From positions 3,544,001 through 3,608,000 of the forward strand of contig JAKZAP010000013.1 in assembly GCA_023053575.1 (NCBI GenBank): DNA of 64,000 nucleotides. The letters are read 5' to 3'. Below, piece by piece: positions 1 to 11,600 of this stretch. Position 1 is the stretch's first letter. Every line of letters starts with the position of its first letter. Made by a program: the position numbers and the translations under genes. The notes below the pieces were generated by a model that saw only the letters and a list, made by a program, of their open reading frames with translations, did not search any database and was not told the origin of the DNA. Origin of the DNA: Branchinecta lynchi. Taxonomy: Eukaryota > Arthropoda > Branchiopoda > Anostraca > Branchinectidae.

Positions 1-2217
1 GAAGTAGAAGCATGTAGTAGCATTGTTACTACTGCATGCTACTTTTTCATACTACTTCATAGTACTATTTTGAGATACATTTTTCATCGGGCTACTGGAG
101 AATGTTCTAGCATAGTAGGGGTAAACTTATATTAATGTGACAGATAAAAAAAATCACTGAAGAAAACACTGAAACCCATTTCTTTCAGTGAGTTTTTTTT
201 TTTTGCACCATTCAGATGGTGACCCCTGGCAGTTCAAGTCAGTAGGTGATTTTACAAGAGGTTGAGCAGGCCAACTTAACTCTGTCCAAATTTCTCACTT
301 CAGACTTGCATAAATTAACAGTTTGGAAGAAGAAGTATTATTTAGTTACTTCAAAATAAAATGGAATTTCTTTTTGCAGCAGAAGTTTGCTATGACAGTC
401 AGCTTTCAACTGATATCAAGTTTCGTATTTTCCCTTTCCATTTGACTAGTTTGTAAGCAAAAAACAAAACTAAGGTAGGGAAAAATTAGATAGGTGTTCA
501 AATAATCATACATCCACTGTACAGTAGAACCAACAATTTTTCTTTAAAGCACACCTCACACTATTTACTGTTTTCCACTACTCTAAAATTGTTGAATACT
601 TAAAACCAAGCTCTGCTTTTAAAAAATTCTCCACTGCTTTTGCTTTTATAAGACTTTCTCCTGGCCCATTGATTCCAAGTAGAAACAGGAAAAATGTACA
701 TCACTGCTTTTTCTCATGAGTAGCCTAAGCTTCTAGACAGTCCTTGTGAGGATGTTACACAGTGCAAATAGTGAAACAACGCTAGTGTAAATATCACTGA
801 GTTATAGTTATGGGGGGGAGGGGTAGAATATACTCTCGAATTCAAGTTCTGGGTTTAAGAATGGATAGAGATCATGCAAGTTATGTTGTATGATCATCAT
901 AGGTATGATGGGTCCTTTAAAAAAACACGTTTTGTTCTGTTCCAGCTAGATTATTCTTTAAATGCGCATCATTACTTTGATGAACAGTCTTCTTCATGCA
1001 TTAATCTCAGTAGTTTTGCACATAAGGATGTATCAAATTGTTGCAATGCATTTTTTTTCTGAACTTAAAAGGCCAAAATTGCTTTTTGTGGTAACTCAGA
1101 GTGTGTGTAGAGCAAACACATCAGTAGGGCACCACATATTTTTTTTTGCCTTCTGTAAAATGAATTTGGTGACCCTAGAACCACTAAACATGATTTGCAG
1201 TAAGCCTGGTCTCTTTTTGTGGTAGCTGAATTGCTAGTAACCAAAGGTGCTTAAATGTTACAGGTTACGAGGGCTCAAGTCCCTTAGGCTCAAGTCTTGC
1301 TGAAGTACTGTAAAGGTCTACTGTAAAGATTCTTTTAACACTTCTCTAAATTTTGGACTATTTTTATTCTATCTACCCTAACCTGATTAAGTAAGAACAT
1401 GAGCGTGTTCCACCCTTGTAACAATAGTTACTATTAGTTACTATTTCCGTTCCATCCTCACGAAAAGTTACTACGCTGACCGTTCCAACCTTGTCGGAAT
1501 AGTAACTAATAGTTACTATTTGCTTACCATGCTCGGGAGCGTGCTAAGCGTAGTAACTACGCATCTCTGGAACGTGATTGGTCGGATTCGCCCCTGGCGT
1601 GAGATCCTGCTGGAAAATAGAAAAATCGTTCCAGCCTTGACGGCAAAAAGCCAGAATTCGTGACGTCATGCGTAGTAACTACGGTAAGTAGGATGGAACA
1701 CGCTCCATATGAATGATTTAAGTGAAGTTCAGCTATAGTGCAATCCGAAATTTACAGTGGAGTAGGTCAGGGTAACCAGAGCATTTAGCATTTGGCATAA
1801 ATAATTTGTAACTCAACCTAAAATTAGAGCTTCTGCATGATTTAGATACTTTACTTTCAGCTTTTATATCTACTATGAAGGAAAATTGATCTTTGTTCGA
1901 AAATCTGATCAGTCTGCTTTATAGTCACCCCAGTTGTCTTTTTCGTTAACATTCACCTTACTTTGATGCCCTTTTCTCCCAAAATTGGCCAACGAATATA
2001 GGCTATTGACCTGTTTGATCAATGACCCCCCTTGGTGAAATCCCAGCAGAATGGAACTGAATGTATGTGCATGGCTTTCTTAATTGTACTCAACATTAGA
2101 TATTAAAACATAACAGCAATTGTTTGTTGTTGGCTTTCTACATTTTCAGAAAGGTAGAAGGAACCCAGTCAGTACAGGCTTTCAGATTCTTGGCATTTAA
2201 TGAGTGAAACTTTGCAG
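1..2217. other. Upstream intronic DNA of the USP37-like gene
   Basis: No supported coding segment. The exon at 2218 opens in the middle of a codon behind a clear 3' splice site (tttgcag), so this stretch is at least partly intron and the first exons lie outside the window. It contains one complete MITE (1401-1705) and A/T-rich sequence. The short ORFs here (for example 874-1062) have no recognisable features. Confidence 0.6.
1401..1705 (+). mobile_element. MITE family A, copy 1 (about 305 bp)
   Basis: The ends are inverted repeats beginning GAGCGTGTTCCACC and ending in GGAACACGCTC. CAT flanks both sides (1398-1400 and 1706-1708), a 3-bp target duplication. The interior has several GTAACTA/TAGTTAC motifs, an inverted CCAAT (gattgg) and a perfect CRE-like octamer TGACGTCA at 1661-1668. 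There is no ORF. Five further copies lie at 7884, 11601, 19438, 23730 and 25867. The family is not one I can name; a 3-bp duplication without a fixed target argues against Harbinger (TWA) and mariner (TA). Confidence 0.85.
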
Positions 2218-2682
2218 GCTTTCCTCACCCAATGTTTTTCTGGCAACATATGCTAAAGTCAACACTGCATCCCCTCCACCTGTTGTCAGAAATCGACCAA
2301 GTCCGAGGACCTTGTTCACAGCATCAAACAAAGAAAATTCTCCAGAAAAGAGCAAGGAGCAGAGTGAAATATCGGCAATTTCTCGAAGTCCCAGTCCAGA
2401 AGTTGATGGATCTGATGGTTGGCTTAGCAAGTATTCAACAAAATTAAATGAACATTCTGTGAGGACATATAAATCCAAGTTGAGTCGGAAACCTTCTGCA
2501 ATAAAGACACCAGACTTTACAAAATCAAAGATACTGTCGGATAAGTATCAGAAATCTCCACTCTGTAATTCAAAATCTCCTATTCGTGTTGACCTTGAAG
2601 AAGGACGTGCATTCTCATTCAGAAACACCTACGATGAAGAATCGCCAATGAAAAAGATCAGGAAGGATCCAAGAGAAGTTGG
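2218..2682 (+). CDS. USP37: USP37-like exon: linker before the catalytic domain
   Basis: The exon starts one base before a codon (acceptor tttgcag|g) and ends GG|gtatgt. It encodes about 155 residues of low-complexity, Ser/Pro/Lys-rich sequence with a KEN motif at 2330-2338 inside SNKENSPEK, several SP sites, and a basic C-terminus. This matches the position of the linker between the N-terminal PH-like domain and the catalytic core of USP37. Confidence 0.75.
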
Positions 2683-5600
2683 GTATGTGACTTTTTGTGC
2701 TTGCTTAGCTTAGCCTCCGTAGCCCTAGGATAAAAGGATACAAGCATGTCAGGACTTAGTCAGGATAGTAGCAACTGGATTTCAATAGCAATTGTGTTAG
2801 CGGAAAGCAGTTATTAGTATATTATCTCAAATGTTTCTGTAGTTTGGCATTGAATGGGCATGTTAGTGAAGCCAAGGAATAAATAATCATGTTATACCCA
2901 GACCAACAAGAAGAGTGATAGTTTGTATCTGTACATATATAAAGGGGGGGGATGTATTTCCAGACTGGCTGGTCATTTTTGCCGACTATATTTGTTGAAA
3001 AAACAATTGTATTTGCAGGAAAAAACGACTGTTTTGGCGAAAAGTCGACTGATTTAAGAAAAAATGACCGTTTTCAAGGAAAAATTGACTATTTTTCCGA
3101 TAAACCGACTGTTCTCAAGAAACATCAACTCTTTTCAAGAAAAAAATCGACTGTTTTTACGAAAGATCGCGGAGCGTCGCGCCGACTCGGCTATTTCTTT
3201 TTACCGACTGGCTGACAACAGTGGCAAGAGGGGGGGGGGGGTGAAGTCTCCCTCTCCCCGTTACGTTATGCCCCTGCACATAATCATAGGTATAAAATCA
3301 TATCTTTTTTTTTTTTTTTTTGATATTAGGAAGGAACATCAAGTGTTCCATGTCAACAATCATTCAGTGGAACTCTTTCTAGTATCCATCGGAATTCTTT
3401 GAAAATGAACGGTAGCTCCGTATGTTGTATAAAAATGGTCAAAACTGCAGAACGAATGGGCCAATTGCCAAAAATCTGGATCATCCTACTCGAAGCTATT
3501 CGGAAAATACGCCGCTGCTTATAAATAAGCTAATAGCTGACTAATATGTTCTTGCTCTGCTGCCATGCAGTAAAATATTTGTTTGCAGGGCAGCCATGCA
3601 GTTATTCACTATTAGGCCGGTTCAGAATCTATACAGATAACCACTATTACTGTGTAGTGGACTAATCAGTATCTCGAATCAGTTGATGCAACCTGGGTCT
3701 GTAAGTGCACTTCGTGAGCTGAATGATCCCTATTATTCACATCTCTGCAGTTCTCAGTACACTAGCAGCTACTGTCTGTGATGCCATATGATACCAAGCA
3801 ATGTAGATGGTCTGCAAGCTATCTGGTGTAAGCACCTAATCAATATTTCGGAGTACTATCCAGAGGTGTTACTAGCCAAATTTTTTTTATTTTTTTTGTT
3901 GGGGGGGGGGGGCAAGGTTTTTACCGACTGACTGGTCATTTTTAACCGACTGTTGTTGCAGAAAAAATCACGGTTTTGACGAAAAAATCTACTAGTTCTA
4001 AGAAAAACCGACTGTTTTTAAGAAAAAATCGACTATTTCTTAAGAAAAATCGACTGTTTCCAAGTAAAAAATCGACTTTTTTACGAAAAATCAACTCGGC
4101 TAAGTTCAACCGACTGAACAACATTCCCCCTATACATGACGCACCTGGTACTATCACATCCGCTCAGGCTGAATGATGGAAGTTCTTACTGTTATCAAAT
4201 CTTTGTTTGCGTCACGAACAGCCATTGTCTGCGTGGCATGCTAATGTTATGCAGGTGTTATTAATATTCTGTTCAGCAGAGGCGTTACTAGCCAAAATGT
4301 TTGGGGGAGGGGGGAGGAAGGCATTTACCGACTGCCTGGTAATTTTTACTGACTTTTTTTGCACAAAGACGACAGTTTTGAAAAAAGGCAACTGATTTGC
4401 AGAAAAACTGACTGTCTTGACAAAAAACCACCTGATTTAAAAAAAAACCACTGTTTTCATGAAAAAAAATCAACTATTTTGACGAAAAATCGTGGCGTCG
4501 GTTTATTTTTTTTATCGACTGGCCAACAACATTTGGGGGGGGGCGTCCCCCCTCCCTCCCTCCCTTCCTGGTCCTGACGCCCCTAGTGTTCAGTGGAAAG
4601 TATGTTCTGCTACTTAGCGTCAATTCGAACATTGTTTGCTTTCCAGTTTTGACAACCTTGGGAACACCTGCTACATCAATGCCACCATGCAATGCCTTCT
4701 GTCCGTCGATTCTCTTGTGTCTGACCTTCTCAGATCAGGTGTACAAAGACCACATAACAAGCTATTGGACTGCCTTTTTGACTTGATAGACGCCAGAAAA
4801 TCCGGAAGCAGTTCTCGTGTCAGCTGCACCCTCAGGTAGGTGTGGTTTTAACCTTAAAGCTTGAAACACTAGAAACTATTTATTTTCGGGTTACCAAGCT
4901 CAGTACTGTCAGCCAAGATTCACCAAGTTTTGTCCCATTGTAGGAAGAAATCTTCTGTTCGTTGTCAGAATCATTGGGAATAGCCGTTTTGGGGCAATAG
5001 TTAAAATACCTAAAGGCGTATTCTCGCCGTTCCCCGAGAACTCCACGTGAGGAGTCCTCGCGTTTTTGTTTGTCAAGGGGACTTGCTCCCCGTATTCTCG
5101 CGAGTCCCCATGGACGGGGAATGCTCCGATTATCATCACCATTATCGAAAAGTACTCCATTTCAGACTCGGAGGGGAATCAATTTTTGCTGGTGTTGGTG
5201 CAATGTAAATTAATTAAAAAGAATGAGAGTAAACAAAACCAAAATAAAGTGGATCCAGACTAACTGCATATTTTTTTTCGAACAAAATCCATTTCAGATG
5301 CATCCCCGTGTTCCCGTTGTTTTCTTAGGCGGAGTCCCCTCTATTCTCGCTGTTCTCTTTGATTCCCCGAGGAGTTCTCGGGGAACGGCGAGGGAACGGC
5401 GGGGAACTGCCTTAAGGCAGAGAAAGCTATTTGGAAAAAGATATCCTTTAAAGCACAGCACTTTCTAGAAATAGCTTTTTTACAATAAAATGATCCAGAC
5501 ATTTTGTTTCTAAAAAATACACAGACTTGCCTGGTTTAATTAGAGATTCGCTTGTTAGCGGTTGTTGACTCTGGCCGACATTCGCTCAAATATATTTGTT

Positions 5601-8600
5601 TTTTTCTCGCAAAAAATTCAAAACAGATGTGCGACGTGGATAATATTGCCGAGAAATCAGAGAAAAATTCGTGCTAGTGCCAGATTTTCGCTGACTTCCC
5701 AAGACGAAATAAAAGTTTATCGTCTGGCAAAATCTCTGCTAGTGAGGAAAAGCGAAACATTCAAATCAGTTGATTCACAAGGATTTTGTAAAGAGCGTGA
5801 TTTCAGAGGTCTAACAGTGAAATGCAAGAGGGGTCCTTTGAGTACTAAGGACGCAATAAATGACTGTTCTTGACCTTTCCCTAGGTCTTCTCTTCAGGAC
5901 TCCGCCTGCACCATCGGAGTTCTTCTGATCTTGGTAGTAAAACAGTCCTTCGCTCTCTAACAGGATGCTGTAAATTAGGACATTGCTTTGTCGTTGCCCA
6001 GTCTTACATCACTTCTCGTCAACTGTTCAGAAAGGCTCCTTGAGGGAAATGTTATTCGCGTTTTATTACGACATCCGTCAGAAGTCTATAGGCGTTTTTC
6101 CGCGACACAATTATGTGCCACGCACTTACGAGTGTTTTTCGCGGAAAACGCGATTGTGTGCCTCACAGTCTAGCCACAAGTTGAGACTCGCGGAAACGCC
6201 GGTGGGCGGTAATTTCAGTTGTTTGAAAATAAAAATAAAACCGACATCTCAAAATTACATTTTCAGGCTTTCGTCTTTACCGTCCTGTGTATTTTACTTT
6301 AACATGGAGCTTACGGTACATGGCACGGTAGGGAACAATAATTGAAGAGTCGAGACCTCTCTTGTGTGCTGACAGGAGAAGTTGAGGATGCACACCCGAA
6401 TCAAAGGCGCCACGTACATCGTGACTCGCAATTACGATACTTTCATCCGAACGATCAGATTCTAGTATCACATTTGCAAGGAGACTGTGCACGTGTTCGC
6501 GACCTTGACCTTTTTTAAAGCCGAATTGAAAATCAGGGGTAGTGCAAGTACTCCTAATTTCTTCCATCACCAGAGCCTCCATAACTTTGCAAAGAACAGG
6601 AGAAACGGTGATAGGACGGTACGATTCATACAGACTAGGATCTTTACCCTTCTTACAGACTGGCGTAATTATCCCGGAGCAGAAAGCGTCCGAAACAAGA
6701 CCACTGTTAAATATCATTTGGTACAAAAGTGATAGATGCTGTGCAAGAATTTCACTAGTATATGATAAATGCATCCCACATAGCTGATCGACACCACGCG
6801 AATACTTTTTCTTGAGCTTTCGGATAGCCTCGCGTAGTTTGGTGGTCGTAACCACATACCCGGTTTCGGACCTCTCTAGTAACAGGCTGTGATTAAGCTG
6901 GCTTTCATATCTGTCTTCTAGCATAATATCAGGGGGTGAAAACTCATCACTAAAGTAATTAACCCACTCGTCCTCACTGGGGAAGACATGTTCCGGCCTA
7001 ATCGCGCATTTTACCGCCAAAGTCAGAAAAGCATATGGTATGCTTGCCGCCTCGAAAGTGCGTTACAACAGACTGGTGCTAGCGCAGCTGTATAATGCTC
7101 TTGCATTACCGCATGCACTTGCACTAGCACCTTTCTGGAAACTTTTCAACACATCTGATGTTAGGACTATTAGATGTACTTTTTTCAAATATGCTAAATT
7201 CCTGCTTGGGCTGCCGCTGTGGTCTCGTAATCGACGCGTTACATTAAATCATGGACTTCAAGATCCGATTGTGGCTGCTTTAGAGCGTCGTGCTCGATTT
7301 CTGAAATCCCTCGACCCTCTAAATAGCCTCTATCCAGCAATTAAGTAGAAGTTAAGTAGTTATTAATATTTTGTCTGTCTCTCTTGTTTGCGTTATGTAG
7401 TGCCAATTTAAAATTGTATTTTGTGTGTTGTTCATTTCTTTTTTCCTTTTTCCTTTTTGTTTCTTTTTCTTTTTTTATACTCCATCAGTGACATTTTTAT
7501 GTAAAGATGGGTAATAAATATATTCATTCATTCATTCAAAAAGGATCCTCAGTTCTATGTCTGAAAGCTTGTGAAAGTAGTTAATTTTATTGTTTGACAT
7601 TATTATGCTGCTATTGAATTTCCCGCCGGAATCGAGCCACAAAATCGACAATCATCTCCGCAGTTGTTTGTTGAATTAGAGCCACAAGAATCTTGTTGGT
7701 TACGGAAATACAATTGTGGGCCGTACAAAAGACACTCTTTTTGAGCCACAATCAACCCATTAACTTTTTGTGGGAGAACGGAAAAACGCCTTATGTTTCC
7801 AGTAGAACCTTCGGTTTGGTTCGGGTTCAACCGCAAAGCTGAGTCGTGGGAGGCCATTGATATAAGAAGCAAACAAGAATACAGAGCGTGTTCCATCCTA
7901 CTTACAGTAGTTACTACGCACGACGTCACGAATTCTGGCTTTTTGCCGTCAAGGCTGGAACAATTTTTCTATTTTCCAGCAGGATTTCACGCCAGGGGCT
8001 AGTCCGACCAATCACGTTACAGAGATGCGTAGTTACTACGCTCCCGAGCATGGTAAGCAAATAGTAACAATTAGTTACTGAACGTGTCCGAAAGCTCCGA
8101 AACGAACGAAGATGCTGAATTAATTCAGCATTTTATGCAGCATTTCGCTTTCGGACTTAAATTTTCGCTGAATTAATGCAGCATAAAATTCATCGACAAA
8201 TTCAGCAAGAATGCTAAATTTTCATGAAGAAACTGAGGAGTACGGCGATTCTCTCAGTGTTTTCGGCGGCAAACGTAACAAATCCAAAAAGACAACTGAC
8301 AATTCGGCAAACATACCAAATTTAAGACAACTGGCGATCATGGCCAACGAAGAACGGAAAGATAAAAAAGTTGGATATCAGTAGCTCATCCATTTTGCTA
8401 ATTCTTTTTTCTTCTTCTTCTTCCTGACTTAAATTTTGGTATTCTAGAAGTGTCAGAGAAGAAAGAAAGGTAACAGCTTTCGGACAAAAAAAGAAAAGTA
8501 AATACAGCATTAATGCATCATTTACAGCACCAAAAAGCTTTCGGGCACGTTCACTATTCCGACAAGGTTGGAACGCTCAGCGTAGTAACTTTTCCTGAGG

Positions 8601-11600
8601 ATGGAACGGAAATAGTAACTAGTAGTAACTATTGTTAGAAGGGTGGAACACGCTCACAATCACTTCGTTTTCAGGAGGTGGCATTCAGCTCTTGGAGTTC
8701 TAGATGAAGAGTTTGCTGGATACCGGATGCAGGATGCCAACGAACTCATCATTCAGCTGTTCGACTTCCTGAAGACGCAATACGATACGTACAGCAAATC
8801 CCATGGTAAACACGGTATTGTCTCGAGTTTTGTAATGTTCGTAACTGAGGTTTGTTATCAATAGTTGCGTTTTTGCTGATACCATGGTATCTGTTACCAC
8901 GGTAATTGGATCTGCAATTAGTCGTTTTTGCAGTTATCGTGGTATCTGATACACGGTGCTCTGCAAAAACTACTTTTGTCGAAATTGCACTTTTCGAAGT
9001 CATCCTAAAAGAAAAACAGATATCCATTTGCATCACGAAGTGCTATGCTTCTTTCTCACCAATCTGACAGGATTTGATGAAAGTGAAATGATTTTTTCAG
9101 ATACCACGACCAGTTACCACGGTCGGACCGTAGTATCTGAATATCTGATACCACGAAAACTGGCCAGATACGACGATAACTGCAAAAACTCCTTTTGACC
9201 GTGGTATCAGATACCACGATAACTGCAAAAACGACTTTAGACCGTGGTATCAGATACCATGGTATCTGCAAAAACACAACTAATATAGTAGTAAATGCAG
9301 TTGCCATCTGGCGACTTTTTTTCAGATTGCCATCATGATTACGACAACTATAACACATTTTTTTTACAAAACGAATTGCAAGCAACAAAACATTGTGATG
9401 GGTCTATTTCAACCCTATCCCTCCGGACTTTCGCTCCTCCGGACATTCCCTTATGAGTTGAACACCTAACGCTCTTAAAGGACCTGTCTCACCTATAATA
9501 CTAACGCAGCCTACTTCCATAATCACTCCATATATTTCTGAACCCGGAGACCCCAATTTCGTACGGTACATTCTAACCTTTCTAACAAGACCACGCTGAT
9601 TTTCTCACAGGTCGTGTTTTGCTACCTTCGATGTATATCACGCTCTCGACGGTTGTTTGCAAGAAGTTTTTCCATCAGAAAACCGGCTATGTAAATTGCT
9701 ACCCTGTTTTCTCTACAAGTCAACGGATCTCGGAAAAGGCTTAAAACAGCAAAAACCGTGGGTTATCTGTTGAAGGCATGGCCTATAGTTTTAAAGTATT
9801 AAAATATTTTAAAACACTGTAAGTTGAAGAGTAAATAGTGCGAGGGGTCCTTTAAGAGTTAATGCAATTTCAGATTTTCACTCACAGTGGGTAAGTTCTT
9901 GATGCACAAGGTCAATGTGTAACATAAGTGTAACATTGTCACATGAATGTTACATTGTCTCATCAGTGTAACATTGTAGTCAATAACATTGTAGCAACAG
10001 CTAAGCTTTTAGTTTCTGAACCAGTCTGCTATCCCCAGGTCAACCAGCCTCAGTAATGATGACACCTGAGTACTCTGAAAACGATACGGACGGGTCAGAT
10101 GAAGAAGTTCCTAGCGTTTCGAACAACCCTATTCGATCCAACTTTGAGTTCAAGCTCTTCGAAGAGTTCTACTGTGGGGAGTAAGTAAATTTTTAAATCT
10201 TTGAGGCCAACTCCATCAGTTCTTGAATATTTTATCTAGGAAGATGTTCTTTTTCGAAGCTCTTCGTCTTGTTGTAATGCTTATATAATCCCTTTCCAAT
10301 GAATTGTTTATCTAATTGGTCTACATGTTTTAGATGAAACCGCATAAATTTTAGACTGCTATGAAGATTGAATGTATGTATGTATATATGTATTGTACAT
10401 GGAAAGCCCAACGGGCCATGGTACAAAAATATTATGCAAATCAAATACTAACTACAGACACACTGCCCAAGGGCGTAAGTGCAATAGAAAAGGACAAAGA
10501 AATATGAAATAATCGCGAAACACTCAACAAGTATTTTCCATAAAGGTTCACTAATTTAGAATCACATTGATTGTATCCTTCTGCTATTCATTACTCAAAG
10601 CTGAAAATATTGCATCATCATTTTATTTTTCGGTAACCACACAGTCAGAAGTTGAGAACATTAAAGCATAATTTATGTACGCATCCTAGTGTTAATTATT
10701 ATGTTGGATGTATTTATGTTATGACCGTTTTAAATGTTATATTTCGTCACAGTTTCGTGTATATGTAAACTTAAAAGGGACGTAACATCGATATTCTCAT
10801 CATCCAAGAACCTGTCAGCGGGGGGGGGGGGGGGGTATTTATTTTATTGGAGGGTTGAATGTGGAGAGGTTAGCGTGGGTGATAACTATGAGGGCTGTTT
10901 TTTTACCGCTAGGGTATAGGAGGGGGTATGTGGTAAGGTGGTTAAGTCGGGTTGAGCCTTACCACTATGCCCCATGTGTGGATGTTCGAATGTAATTGGA
11001 TGAGTTGAGGGAAGAAGTGTTTTGAGGAGGAGTGGATGGTTGCAGTGATGAGGGATGGATACTTTATGGAGTTAGCCAATTGGTTCCGTAAGCTATCATC
11101 TTGTTTAGTTTGGATTTCGAAAATGGCCAAGGTTTTTCTTTTGAATTGGCACGGCCCTCGGGCTTTGTCGGTAGATATATCACATCCTACCATATCATAA
11201 AACTTAACACTGCCGCCCCAACCCGCTCGATCGTTTATTGGTGATCCTTTTTCACGATTCACACGCGTGTCAATCAGAAACCCCTTACTTCTTTCTCCGG
11301 AATAGGGAAAGACCCGCCTGAACAGGCAGAAGCCAACGAGAAAAGAAGTCGCACGAGAAAGTGCAAGAAACTGTTTTTCTTTTTTCTGTCACAATTTTTT
11401 GTCGGCACATTTTTGTGAAACTATCAGCTTCTAACAAAAGCTTGTTTGTTGTGTCAACCCTGATCTGGTAATCATATTCTGTTCCGAAATCCAACGTCCA
11501 ATCGAACCGATCGGAATACTTCCTCTCAAACTTTCATGCCGACAAAAGCTCAAGCCCGTTACACAAGCAGCAAAGTATAGCCTAACGAGATATTTTTGTT

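Larger units (their letters stand above)
6277..7540 (+). mobile_element. LINE copy with inverted 5' half (twin-priming structure)
   Basis: The left half (about 6290-7020) carries a reverse transcriptase N-terminal and palm segment in minus orientation. The right half (about 7021-7346) carries the RT thumb-side C-terminus in plus orientation, followed by a 3' UTR and an (ATTC)n tail at about 7517-7539. In the left half the 5'-most part touches the junction. That is the arrangement produced by twin priming, in which the second target strand primes inside the same RNA. Confidence 0.75.

Noticed and set aside
6487..6787. Plus-strand ORFs over the inverted LINE half
   Set aside because: Shadows of the minus-strand reverse transcriptase frame.
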